From NCBI GenBank assembly GCA_028281465.1, contig JANQJV010000417.1, forward strand, positions 1 through 36,483: a stretch of DNA of 36,483 nt, in the 5' to 3' direction. This stretch comes from Azospirillaceae bacterium. Lineage in GTDB: Bacteria > Pseudomonadota > Alphaproteobacteria > Azospirillales > Azospirillaceae. The position numbers and the translations under genes are program-made. The notes beneath the pieces were generated by a model, which searched no databases, had not been told where the DNA came from, and saw only the letters and a program-made list of their open reading frames with translations. Of the stretch, positions 12,414 to 20,592 are shown one piece after another (the first letter of the stretch is position 1; every line of letters starts with the position of its first letter).

Positions 12414-13625
12414 TTAGTCCGTCGTGTTGGCTGCCGTTTCGGCCTCCGGTGTCGTACCGCCGGAGGCATCGGCCGGTGCCTCTGCGATCGGGCTGCCGAC
12501 AAGCGCCTCTGGCACGCCGGTCACCGACAGCAGGTATGGCGAGTCGTCCCCTTGGCCCTGCACCACGACGAAGTAATCGCCGGCGGCAAAACGGCCCTGA
12601 AGCTGATCCACGGCGGTACCCGGTGATTCGGCGCGGGCAATCTGAAGGCCGGTGTGGTCGTAGAGGCCGAGATTGACGTCACTGACCAGTCCGTTCAACG
12701 CAATGGCCAGATAACCGGCAACCGGTAGGGTGACCGCGTAGTAATCGGCCGGTGTCGCGACGGTGACGACTCCGCCGATCGTTGTGGTACCCGTTTCGGC
12801 CTCGCCGAGAACCGTAGCTTGTTCCGGTTCATTGCTCGCCTTTGCATCGATCGCAAGCACGAATCGATAGGAACTTTCCGCCGTTCCGTCATACGCGGCA
12901 CGCAGGTAATAGGCGCCGCTGGGCAATGGGCCGGACATGGTCAGCGCCTTTCCGGCCGTTACCTCGGTGCTGGCCAGCAGCCGACCGGTTCCATCATGGA
13001 GGGTGAAGCCGATGGCTGCGTCGATGGCGCCGGTTTGCAGGATTACGTGGTCGGCATTGGCCACGTTGAAGTGGTAGACGTCCTCGTGGTCGCCATTGCC
13101 GAGCCGCCCCATGATGGTTTTGGCGACCGGAGCCGCCGTTCCGACCGACAGGGACTGCGGTCGGTCGACGCCCGGGTCGGTATGCGCACTCAGGGCCACG
13201 GCATACGGTGTTGTCGCACCACTGCCGCGCACCGTCAGGCGGTAATGACCCGCTTCGAGGTCACCCGACAAGGTGATCGGCCGTGCGAACGGGGCCTGGG
13301 TATCGGCAATCACCGCATTCGCCGCGTCGAGCAAAGTGGCACGCAGGCCAGCCGTCTGTTCGAAAATCGCAACGTGCACCGTTTCGGGTTTCGTGAGCGA
13401 AAAGCGGTACTCCGCGCCGGCTTCGGTGCCGCTGACGGTGTTGCGGAACTCGCGGCTCAAGCCCGACAACGGACCCACGTCGATCTGCTGTGCCGCGGCC
13501 TCTTCGGTCATTGACGTGCCGGCGGCGATGGCGATGGCCGCCACCACGGCCGCAGACAGGGGCGACGACTTTTGCCAACCCATGCCTCCCCCCGTGGTCG
13601 GCAGCCTTGCCTGGCTGATCATCAT
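12414..13625 (-). CDS. Exported protein with PPC-like beta repeats
   Basis: A 403-residue protein with an N-terminal hydrophobic stretch (SAAVVAAIAIAAGTS) ending near AAAQQ that looks like a signal peptide, so it is probably periplasmic or secreted. The mature part has about three repeated beta-rich units resembling bacterial pre-peptidase C-terminal (PPC) domains: aromatic/Asp motifs such as DVYHFNVANADHV and PADYYAVTLPVAG, each followed by SGAYYLRA- or AGDYFVVV-like strands. The C-terminus is a low-complexity Ala/Glu/Thr tail. No catalytic motif is visible. The ATG at 13625 overlaps the TGA of the DUF2244 gene (TGATG), suggesting translational coupling; a later ATG at 13583 would give a more compact signal peptide. 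Function unknown. Confidence 0.75.
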   Translation of the reverse strand: MMISQARLPTTGGGMGWQKSSPLSAAVVAAIAIAAGTSMTEEAAAQQIDVGPLSGLSREFRNTVSGTEAGAEYRFSLTKPETVHVAIFEQTAGLRATLLDAANAVIADTQAPFARPITLSGDLEAGHYRLTVRGSGATTPYAVALSAHTDPGVDRPQSLSVGTAAPVAKTIMGRLGNGDHEDVYHFNVANADHVILQTGAIDAAIGFTLHDGTGRLLASTEVTAGKALTMSGPLPSGAYYLRAAYDGTAESSYRFVLAIDAKASNEPEQATVLGEAETGTTTIGGVVTVATPADYYAVTLPVAGYLAIALNGLVSDVNLGLYDHTGLQIARAESPGTAVDQLQGRFAAGDYFVVVQGQGDDSPYLLSVTGVPEALVGSPIAEAPADASGGTTPEAETAANTTD

Positions 13626-14143
13626 CACGGACGCACCACACCGGTCTGACCACTTCGCCAGGCTAACAACGCGCCACGCAACGCATGAGCGAGTTCAAGC
13701 CGTTCCTCCGGGGACAGAAAGGCACCGATGCGCAACGAGTGGCCATGGGACGATACGCGAAGAGCGCTGTGATGCTGGGGTGGATCATCCATCGACACCC
13801 GCACCCAGGCTGGTTCAAAACTCCACGATTGCGGTTCGTGAGTCCGCGTGATGCGCCATACCGTGAGGGCACGCTCGGTCAACCGCACGGTTTCGTAAAC
13901 CTGGGCGTCTCGATAATTGATGCGAAATGCCAGATACACCAATCCGATTTCAAGGCCGAGGAAGCCTAAGACCGGCCAGGCGCCCTGGATCAGGAACGCC
14001 ACGCCGACGGCTGCACTGCTGCCGCCGAACACGACCATGAGCAGCGTGAAACCGGACGGCGGAAGGCTGCGGTGCGGGTGTAGGACCGCATCGAACAAGA
14101 TCGGATAAGCCATGCCGCTCGCTTGCCTTCTCGGATCGACCAT
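13625..14143 (-). CDS. DUF2244 family integral membrane protein
   Basis: A 172-residue protein matching my memory of the DUF2244 family: an N-terminal segment PILFDAVLHPHRSLPPSGF, then two adjacent membrane helices (TLLMVVFGGSSAAVGVAFL and PVLGFLGLEIGLVYLAF), then the soluble motif YETVRLTERALTVWR and a C-terminal domain ending HALRGALLAW. Biochemical function is not known. The ATG at 14143 is used; an ATG at 14113 (MAYPILFD) is equally plausible. It is divergent from nth across a 113-base gap, a neighbourhood I recall in other Alphaproteobacteria. Its stop codon overlaps the start of the exported protein downstream. Confidence 0.82.
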   Translation of the reverse strand: MVDPRRQASGMAYPILFDAVLHPHRSLPPSGFTLLMVVFGGSSAAVGVAFLIQGAWPVLGFLGLEIGLVYLAFRINYRDAQVYETVRLTERALTVWRITRTHEPQSWSFEPAWVRVSMDDPPQHHSALRVSSHGHSLRIGAFLSPEERLELAHALRGALLAWRSGQTGVVRP

Positions 14144-14256
14144 GGCAGGGGAGTATACGGCGGTTGGCGCCCGGGTAAAGCCCGAGCCGTTCGCTCGGAT
14201 CAGGAAACCACCGTCGTGTTGCAGCCGGGGTGCGATCGGTGGTTCGGAAAGGGACC

Positions 14257-14901
14257 ATGACCCCAAAAGATCGTCAGGAATTCTTCCAACGCCTTGCGAC
14301 CGCAAATCCGGACCCGCAAGGCGAGTTGGCGCACTCGGATGCCTATACGTTGCTGGTGGCCGTCGTGTTGTCCGCCCAGGCCACCGATGTCGGTGTGAAC
14401 AAGGCAACGCGGGCCCTCTTTCCGGTGGCCGATACGCCCCATAAGATGGTCGCATTGGGCGAAGACGGTCTGAAAAACTACATCCGCACGATCGGTCTGT
14501 TCAACAGTAAGGCAAAGAACATCATCGCTTTGTCCCAGAAGTTGATAGCCGACCACGGTGGCCGGGTGCCGGTCGAGCGCGCGGCGCTGGAGGCGTTGCC
14601 GGGGGTTGGCCGAAAAAGCGCCAGCGTGGTGCTCAACATGGCTTTCGGGCACGAGACGATCGCCGTCGACACACATGTCTTCAGAGTTGCAAACCGTACC
14701 GGACTCGCCCCGGGCAAGACACCCTTGGCCGTTGAGCAGATGTTGGAGAACGTGGTGCCGCCAGCGTACCGCCGGCACGCTCACCACTGGCTCATCCTGC
14801 ATGGCCGCTACGTGTGCGTCGCGCGTCGCCCGAAATGTCCAGAATGCTTGGTTGCATCGTTGTGCGCATACACCGACAAGACCGTGGCCTCGCCCGCTTG
14901 A
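14257..14901 (+). CDS. nth: Endonuclease III
   Basis: A 214-residue endonuclease III, a bifunctional DNA glycosylase/AP lyase that removes oxidised pyrimidines in base excision repair. The helix-hairpin-helix LPGVGRKSA carries the catalytic lysine at 120 and VDTHVFRV carries the aspartate at 138. The [4Fe-4S] cluster cysteines are at 187, 194, 197 and 203 in a CX6CX2CX5C pattern. These positions coincide with E. coli Nth numbering, which supports the ATG at 14257. The start also has AAAGGGA just upstream. All catalytic and cluster residues are present. Convergent with the bactofilin gene, with 78 bases between the stops. Confidence 0.97.
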   Translation: MTPKDRQEFFQRLATANPDPQGELAHSDAYTLLVAVVLSAQATDVGVNKATRALFPVADTPHKMVALGEDGLKNYIRTIGLFNSKAKNIIALSQKLIADHGGRVPVERAALEALPGVGRKSASVVLNMAFGHETIAVDTHVFRVANRTGLAPGKTPLAVEQMLENVVPPAYRRHAHHWLILHGRYVCVARRPKCPECLVASLCAYTDKTVASPA

Positions 14902-14979
14902 CCGTATCGAGACAATGCCACGTCACGTGTCGGCCCGGCATGCCGGATCTGTCAGAGAGCCGCTTTTTTCGGGAATGGC

Positions 14980-15834
14980 CTATTCACCGCCTTCCGGCTG
15001 GGCCGGCTGGAGGAATGAACTTGCCGCCGACTGCGACGCGTCCCCAGTTGCCGGAATGACTTGAATTGATTTGGCTGGCGCAGTTTGCGTCGGCCGTTCC
15101 TCGGCGACTGTGTCGTTGGTTCCCACCTGCACATCGCCGACGAGCTGGCCACCGGCCTCGACTTCCAGTTCGCCGTAGCGGATCGTGCCGTGGATACGCC
15201 CCGTACTGCGCACTTTCATGCGCCCGCGCACACGCAGATGTCCTTCGAAGCGCCCGGCCAGATCGGCCTCGTCAATTTCTACGGTGCCCTTGAAGAACCC
15301 GGACTCGGCGATTTCGATCAGCCGGCCGTCGCGTAGCGTGGCCTCGACCAAGCCTTCAACCACCAGCATGTCACAAGCGCTGATCTCTCCCGACAACGAT
15401 ATTTCGCGCCCGACGATGAGTTTGCGCATCTTGCGATCGGTCTCGTTGTCCATCTTGGCCTGCCGATCCCCATGGAGTCCATTGCCAATCGGACTGGTCG
15501 CACCGGGGAGCGGCAAGTTGCCCAGGACATCGGCGCTTAGCCGTCGTGCCGAGGTTCCGGGAATGTCGATGGCCCGTCGCGGCATATCCGGTTTGGTCGC
15601 AGCAACCGGGGGGGGGGCAGCAGCGGTCAAGGACGATGGTGGTGGGGCCGGAATGGAGCGAGTGCCGCTGACGGCGGTTTCTCCCACGCGGTCGAACCGG
15701 CTCGGGCGGGTGGCCGGACTCGCTGGCAAGACGTTATCGATATCGAAAGACCGATCCGTGTCTGCGCCGTTGTCATGTTCAGCTTTGACTGAACCCGCCG
15801 GTGCCCCTCTCCGCCCGAACAGCTTGTTGGCCAT
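14980..15834 (-). CDS. Bactofilin (polymer-forming cytoskeletal protein)
   Basis: A 284-residue bactofilin. The core at about residues 135-240 is a right-handed beta-helix with the characteristic series IVGREISLSGEISACDML, VVEGLVEATL, FFKGTVEIDEADLAGRFEG and GRIHGTIRYGELEVEAGG. Such proteins self-assemble into filaments without nucleotide and organise cell-wall or stalk machinery. The ~130-residue N-terminal extension is proline- and alanine-rich and probably disordered, longer than in minimal bactofilins. It contains a ten-base C tract within the codons for AAAPPPV. The ATG at 15834 has TAAGGA upstream. No M23 peptidase neighbour is present, unlike in many bactofilin operons. Divergent from the PfkB-family kinase. 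Confidence 0.93.
   Translation of the reverse strand: MANKLFGRRGAPAGSVKAEHDNGADTDRSFDIDNVLPASPATRPSRFDRVGETAVSGTRSIPAPPPSSLTAAAPPPVAATKPDMPRRAIDIPGTSARRLSADVLGNLPLPGATSPIGNGLHGDRQAKMDNETDRKMRKLIVGREISLSGEISACDMLVVEGLVEATLRDGRLIEIAESGFFKGTVEIDEADLAGRFEGHLRVRGRMKVRSTGRIHGTIRYGELEVEAGGQLVGDVQVGTNDTVAEERPTQTAPAKSIQVIPATGDASQSAASSFLQPAQPEGGE
15608..15617 (-). repeat. Ten-base homopolymer tract inside the bactofilin gene
   Basis: Ten consecutive G on the plus strand (C on the coding strand) encode part of Ala-Pro-Pro-Pro in the disordered linker. Slippage by one base would frameshift the gene before its beta-helix domain. The frame is open in this sequence. Confidence 0.7.
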
Positions 15835-16200
15835 GCGTTGCTGTCCTTAAAGAATTCTATCGACATGGCGATGACAATCGCCGGTTGTGGCTCGCCCGGA
15901 CCCACCAACGACCGGTGCTCCGCAGTCGTGCCCGTGACCGGATTTCGGTCGCACCGGGTGGGCGCAAGTCGGACGTCGTGCCACAATGGAGGCAGACTAA
16001 ACGCCCCTATCCTGTTTGGAAAAGCACAATTCTCCACGATGTTGAGATTTCTCAATGACGGCCTGGATCGCGATTTCGGAACGCAGGCCGGTGGCGGCGA
16101 GGCATAGACGCCCCGCGCGTGGGGTTTTCCGGTGGCAGCGACCTGTGGGAGTGCCTATTCTGCGTTGCACCACATTGGAACGGTTTCGGGATCTGGCTGA
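15835..16200. other. Intergenic region between bactofilin and PfkB kinase
   Basis: These 366 bases lie between divergent genes and should hold both promoters. No convincing ORF is visible. A CCCC-GCGCGT-GGGG-TTTT arrangement at 16111-16128 resembles a weak terminator or attenuator about 75 bases before the kinase start. A short GACCG/CGGTC hairpin lies near 15940. Nothing else is assigned. Confidence 0.4.
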
Positions 16201-17199
16201 ATGACTGATCAGACTTATCATGTCCTGGGGATTGGCAATGCAATTGTCGATGTATTGAAGCATGAGACCGATGATTTCCTTTACGAGCACGACATCGAAA
16301 AGGGGGCCATGACCCTTATCGACGCCGAACGTGCCGAGTGGCTTTATGCCCGCATGGCGCCTGCGACCGAGGTTTCCGGCGGCTCCGCCGCCAACAGCAT
16401 GGCTGGTTTGGCCTCTTTGGGCTGTCGTGGGGCCTATATCGGCAAGGTCAAGGATGATCCGCTCGGTCGGGTGTTCCGAACTGATATCGAGACGACGGGC
16501 ATCGTGTTTCGGACCCCGGCCGAAACCCAAGGGGCACCGACGGCACGATGCCTCATTGTGGTCACGCCGGATGCCCAGCGGAGCATGAGCACCTATCTCG
16601 GCGCCTCGACCGATTTGGGGCCCGAGGATGTGGACGGGAAACTGGTCGCGTCGGCCGCGGTGACTTATCTCGAAGGGTATCTTTGGGACAAACCACGGGC
16701 CAAGAATGCCTTCTTGAAAGCGGCAGATGTGGCGCATCAGGCGGGACACCGCGTGTCCCTCTCGTTGTCCGACAGTTTCTGTGTCGACCGGCACCGGGTC
16801 GAATTTCTCGATCTGGTTCGCGACCATGTCGATGTGTTGTTTGCAAACGAGGCGGAGATCACCTCGCTTTACCAGACGGATGGGCTCGACCAGGCGGTGG
16901 CCCAGGTGCGCGGGCAGTGTGAGATTGCCGTCGTCACACGGAGCGAGAAAGGGTCGCTGGTGGTGACCCATGACGCCATCCACGAGGTGGCCGCCGAACC
17001 GGTCACACATGTGACCGATACCACTGGTGCCGGCGATCTGTATGCCGCCGGTTTTCTCGTCGGTCTGACGGCTGGACAGGATCTGCCGGTGTGCGGCCGG
17101 CTGGGGGCGATCGCCGCGGCAGAGGTGATCAGCCATCTGGGCGCACGGCCGGTGGCCAGTCTGGCCAGCCTGGCACGCGCGAAGGGGATCGCCCTTTGA
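16201..17199 (+). CDS. PfkB-family kinase, adenosine-kinase-like
   Basis: A 332-residue ribokinase-family sugar/nucleoside kinase. The N-terminal substrate-binding part has VLGIGNAIVDVL and the glycine-rich SGGSAANSMAGLASLG. The C-terminal signature DTTGAGDLYAAGF provides the anion hole and catalytic base, with D279 in GAGD. Overall arrangement, including the NEAEITSLY segment, fits the bacterial adenosine-kinase subgroup, which phosphorylates adenosine to AMP; substrate assignment is inferred from family resemblance only. The ATG at 16201 has GGGA about 10 bases upstream. The position near nth and DUF2244 matches other alphaproteobacterial genomes from memory. The next gene starts 48 bases downstream. 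Confidence 0.9.
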   Translation: MTDQTYHVLGIGNAIVDVLKHETDDFLYEHDIEKGAMTLIDAERAEWLYARMAPATEVSGGSAANSMAGLASLGCRGAYIGKVKDDPLGRVFRTDIETTGIVFRTPAETQGAPTARCLIVVTPDAQRSMSTYLGASTDLGPEDVDGKLVASAAVTYLEGYLWDKPRAKNAFLKAADVAHQAGHRVSLSLSDSFCVDRHRVEFLDLVRDHVDVLFANEAEITSLYQTDGLDQAVAQVRGQCEIAVVTRSEKGSLVVTHDAIHEVAAEPVTHVTDTTGAGDLYAAGFLVGLTAGQDLPVCGRLGAIAAAEVISHLGARPVASLASLARAKGIAL

Positions 17200-17247
17200 T
17201 CGGAAGCGTGCCATGGCTCCTGGACCCCGTTGACGGATGAGGATCGA

Positions 17248-17883
17248 ATGGTTGGGAGATGGAACGCGCGTGCCGTCGCGGCCGGAAGAATCCGAACGTG
17301 GGCTGCGGTTTTGGTGATCGCTGGATACGGTTTCGTGGGTGCCGGCACGGCCTGGGCCGGTATGCTCTCGCAAGGGGCGTTCGGCGCCGGCTACGCCACG
17401 ATTCCGACCACGGCGGTGCATGTCGTGGCGTTTCTGGCGGTTGGGTTATGGGCCGGATTACACAGCGGGGCCGCGGTGTGGGAGCTGCCGCTGTTGGCCG
17501 CCGTGGGTGTGGTTGCTGCCGGCATCATCGCCGACGCAGGGGTGGCTTTGCCCTATGCCAACGAAGGCCTGTATGCGTCTTTATTCGTGCTTGGCTTGTT
17601 TGTGGCGTTGCCTTTCGGCCGCCTTCCGCTGATTCTGGCGGCCATGACGGTGGCAGTTGCTATGGTTTTCCATGGCTACCCGCATGCCCGGCCGATCGGC
17701 GACGGGGACGGCGTGTGGTACTGGTTGGGCATGGTGGCCGGTGGCTTACTGGTGTCGCTGGCTGGGGTGGGCCTTGCCGGTTTTGCGACCTATCTCTTTA
17801 CCGTTCGCGCGGTGCACGGGCTAGGTGTGGCAATCATGGCATTGGGAGCGTTCTATCTCCTCGAGTTCGCCCAATTGCTTTGA
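17248..17883 (+). CDS. HupE/UreJ-like membrane protein
   Basis: A 211-residue protein with about six hydrophobic helices and a probable N-terminal signal segment ending near TAWAG. The pattern AVGLWAGLHSGAAVWELPLLAA, a central ADAGVALPYANEG and FHGYPHARP resembles HupE/UreJ permeases linked to nickel or cobalt uptake. The first His motif of canonical members (HPxxGxDH) is degenerate here, reading IPTTAVHVVAF, so metal transport is uncertain. No hydrogenase or urease genes are nearby. The ATG at 17248 with GAGG at a 5-base spacing is preferred over the TTG at 17230. A small dyad at 17888-17901 follows the stop, but its loop is too short for a clear terminator. Confidence 0.65.
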   Translation: MVGRWNARAVAAGRIRTWAAVLVIAGYGFVGAGTAWAGMLSQGAFGAGYATIPTTAVHVVAFLAVGLWAGLHSGAAVWELPLLAAVGVVAAGIIADAGVALPYANEGLYASLFVLGLFVALPFGRLPLILAAMTVAVAMVFHGYPHARPIGDGDGVWYWLGMVAGGLLVSLAGVGLAGFATYLFTVRAVHGLGVAIMALGAFYLLEFAQLL

Positions 17884-18041
17884 CGATCGACCGCTCGGTC
17901 GCATTTCTGTCATTGCCTCGCAGCGACAAGTGCAGGTGCGAAACCGGAAGGATTGCGGACCGGTGCCAGGCAAGGCGTTGATGCGGTCGGAGACAGTGAT
18001 CTTGGCCGCTGCGGGTCCGACGGCAATGGAGACGATCGGTC

Positions 18042-19205
18042 GTGTGGCGGTGCGGGACAGTTTGGCTGGCGATGCTGCTGGCGGCATCGCTGCCGGCGAT
18101 GGAGCCAGTCGGCACCGCCGCCTGGGCCGGCGATTTGCGCTACTTCCGAATCGGCACAGCGGCGACCGACAGCACCTATTTTCCGGTCGGTTCGCTGATT
18201 GCCAGCGTTATCAGTTCACCACCGGGCGCCCCGGAATGTGAGACCGATCAGCGCTGCGGCATTGCCGGTTTGATTGCCGTGGCGCAGTCGACCGCGGGCA
18301 GTGTCGAGAATTTGGCCTTGCTGCGGGACGGCGTGTTGGATGCCGTTCTCGTGCAGGCAAATCTGGCGCATTGGGCTTTCCACGGCACTGGTTATTATCG
18401 CCGGCACCCACCGTTCAAGGATTTGCGTGCCGTGGCCTCGCTGTTCGTGGAAGCGATCCATGTGGTGGTGCGCCAGGATTCCGCTTTGACACGGATCGAG
18501 GAGCTGCGGGGGCGGAGCGTGTCGATCGGCGCCCCCGGGTCGGGGACACAGGTGGACGCACGCCTGGTTCTGTCCGCGCATGGTTTGCAGCCGAGCGAGA
18601 TTCATCAGGTTGTGTTGCGCACGGGCGAATCGGCGGACCGTTTGCGGTCCGGCGCCTTGGGGGCATTCTTTGCCGTGGGCAGTCCCCCGCTGTCGGCGGT
18701 GCGTGATCTGGCCGAGCGCTTGCCGATTCGCCTCCTGCCATTCGCCCCGTCGGCCGTGCACCGGCTCACAGCGCAATATCCGTTCTTGATCGAGATGGCG
18801 GTGCCGGGGGGCGTTTATGCTGGGGTCGATACCACCAAGACGCTTGGCATTGCGGCCCTGCTCCTGGTGCGGGAGACTCTCGAGCCTGACCTGGTGTATG
18901 CGTTGGTGCGAACACTGTGGCATAAGCGCACCGGCCCCCTGTTCAAAACAGCAGGCACGGCCGGGCAGGCAATTCGACTGGCGGAAGCCGGGCGTGGCGT
19001 GTCCATCCCGTTTCATCCTGGCGCCCGTCGCTTCTATCGCGAGCGTGGCTCCAAGATCGAACCGGCGCCGATTCCTGCCGCGAATGCCGACCCGGTACTG
19101 GCAGCGCCAGGAGAGCGCACAACCGGAGGCGGTTCCATTGATGCCGACAAGACGGTCGCGGATCAATTGGTGCGCTCTGCTCTGACCGGCGTGAGTGCCA
19201 ACTGA
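18042..19205 (+). CDS. TAXI-family TRAP solute-binding protein
   Basis: A 387-residue periplasmic binding protein of the TAXI type (TRAP-associated extracytoplasmic). A signal peptide covers about residues 1-29 (WLAMLLAASLPAM, cleavage near AWAG). The family core is visible as FRIGTAATDSTYFPVGSLIA, then VAQSTAGSVENLALLRDGVLDAVLVQANLAHWAFHGTG and SIGAPGSGTQVDARLVL. TAXI proteins usually work with a fused DctQM-type permease; none is in this window. It starts with GTG at 18042, with GGAGA 9 bases upstream. It is the first gene of a plus-strand run leading into polysaccharide genes (86 bases to the Wzy-like gene). The ligand is unknown; it may have been recruited to envelope assembly or sensing. 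Confidence 0.88.
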   Translation: MWRCGTVWLAMLLAASLPAMEPVGTAAWAGDLRYFRIGTAATDSTYFPVGSLIASVISSPPGAPECETDQRCGIAGLIAVAQSTAGSVENLALLRDGVLDAVLVQANLAHWAFHGTGYYRRHPPFKDLRAVASLFVEAIHVVVRQDSALTRIEELRGRSVSIGAPGSGTQVDARLVLSAHGLQPSEIHQVVLRTGESADRLRSGALGAFFAVGSPPLSAVRDLAERLPIRLLPFAPSAVHRLTAQYPFLIEMAVPGGVYAGVDTTKTLGIAALLLVRETLEPDLVYALVRTLWHKRTGPLFKTAGTAGQAIRLAEAGRGVSIPFHPGARRFYRERGSKIEPAPIPAANADPVLAAPGERTTGGGSIDADKTVADQLVRSALTGVSAN

Positions 19206-19291
19206 GGTCGATACCACCAGCGGCCGGACGCGGACATCGTCGGAGTTCGGCACCGCCGGCCCGTGTCTCGCTCCGGGACGCTGCCGTCCTC

Positions 19292-20506
19292 GTGGCACTT
19301 TGGCTCTATGGTCTGGGAGGCGTCCCGGCGCCCCAGAACCCCGGAATGGTCGAGGTACTGATCGGGCTCTGTCTTTGGGTCGGCCTGGGCGGCTGGCCTG
19401 CGTACGCGCTTGCCAGCGGACTGCTGTTACGGCGGAAAGATCTGCAGCCTTTCGAGATGATGGGCACGCTGGCGTTTCTCTACCTCGCCTGGGTACCGTT
19501 GGCACGAGGGGTGGCGCAAGGCTGGGCTCTGGCGGACGTCCTGCGTGACTGGTTGCCGATGTTGTTCCTTTTCCTGCCCTTGCTGGTGCACCGGCGGTTT
19601 CTTGGCTGTGAGGCGACTGGTCGGCGGATTGTCGCGGCCGGTCTCGCAGGGGCCGGCATCCTGTTCGCGCTGCGTTGGTGGAGTGACGCTGGTTGGTGGT
19701 TTGCCGGTATCGGCCGCGTGGCCATGGCGGACGGTGCCGACTATCTCCTGAATGCGCCGTCCGTTGTGTTTGCTGCGGTGCTGCTGCCGTTGCTGGGGTG
19801 CCGACTCCTCTGTGAGCGGGCCACCCCCTGGCACCTGCTGGTGGCGGGGGGGCTGTGCGTCCTTGGCGGCATTGGTGTTGCGGGAGTGGCCGGGGCGGTG
19901 CATCGGTTCGCCTTGGCCGGCATCGTGGCAGCCTACCTGTGCTTTGCCGTCTGGTATCTGTCCCGATCCGTATTGCCCCTGGCGTTTGTCCTTGGTGGCG
20001 TTGCGATCGCCATTGTCGCGGCACCGCTTCCGTTGGTCGGCGTCATCGATCACGTGAATGAAAAGAGCCGCCTGGTCGGCGCGAACGCCCGAATTGAGGA
20101 AACGACGGCTGTTCTAAATTTCGTAGGAAAATCCTGGGTATCGATCGTCATCGGCGAGGGATGGGGGGCCGTGTTCAGGAACCCGGCCGTGGGCTGGTGG
20201 GCCGTGTCGTTCACCCATGCCTTGCCCACTTACCTCCTTCTCAAATCCGGGTTGATCGGGGTGCTGCTGACCCTCGGCTACTTGGTTTGCTTGATCCCGG
20301 AGGCGACACGTCTGCTGACGCGCGACGTGCCGCTGACATTGGCCGTGATCGCCGCTTGCGCCGGTGGCTTGGTGCTATACACCAGCTTCAAATTCCTCGA
20401 CTTTGGCCTGTGTCTGGCTTTGGTCGTGTTGGCCGACGGCCCCGGGGCGCCCCGGGCTCGGCCGGGGGACGCGGGACGGAAAACCCTGCGGAGCCGGGAC
20501 ACCTAG
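19292..20506 (+). CDS. O-antigen polymerase/ligase-like membrane protein (Wzy/WaaL type)
   Basis: A 404-residue inner-membrane protein with about ten to twelve hydrophobic segments spread over its whole length. A larger polar loop at about residues 250-300 (VNEKSRLVGANARIEETTAVLNFVGKSWVSIVIGEGWGAVF, a contiguous region) is followed by FTHALPTYLLLKSGLIGVLL. That arrangement, with the loop close to a conserved H and K before the last helices, is typical of Wzy polymerases and WaaL-type ligases, which join or transfer lipid-linked glycans at the periplasmic face. Sequence conservation is low in this class, so polymerase versus ligase cannot be decided. It starts with GTG at 19292 and lies in line with the Wzz-like gene downstream. 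Confidence 0.72.
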   Translation: MALWLYGLGGVPAPQNPGMVEVLIGLCLWVGLGGWPAYALASGLLLRRKDLQPFEMMGTLAFLYLAWVPLARGVAQGWALADVLRDWLPMLFLFLPLLVHRRFLGCEATGRRIVAAGLAGAGILFALRWWSDAGWWFAGIGRVAMADGADYLLNAPSVVFAAVLLPLLGCRLLCERATPWHLLVAGGLCVLGGIGVAGVAGAVHRFALAGIVAAYLCFAVWYLSRSVLPLAFVLGGVAIAIVAAPLPLVGVIDHVNEKSRLVGANARIEETTAVLNFVGKSWVSIVIGEGWGAVFRNPAVGWWAVSFTHALPTYLLLKSGLIGVLLTLGYLVCLIPEATRLLTRDVPLTLAVIAACAGGLVLYTSFKFLDFGLCLALVVLADGPGAPRARPGDAGRKTLRSRDT

Positions 20507-20592
20507 GGGGACCGCCTGGGTATGGTCTTTGGCATGGTCATGGGCTGGCTTGCATTCTATGGTATGCGGAGAAGTTGCCGAGGTGCCTCGTC

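Noticed and set aside
15997..17421. 474-codon minus-strand open frame opposite the PfkB kinase
   Set aside because: Antisense shadow of a clear kinase with intact GAGD motif; composition His/Arg/Gly-rich without hydrophobic core.
17888..17901. CGACCG/CGGTCG dyad after the HupE-like gene as a terminator
   Set aside because: Only two bases separate the arms and no T-run follows, so an intrinsic terminator cannot be supported.
18216..20024. 602-codon minus-strand open frame opposite the TAXI and Wzy-like genes
   Set aside because: Very rich in Arg, Gln, Pro and His with no domains. It spans the boundary of two well-supported plus-strand genes, so it is a GC-rich antisense artefact.
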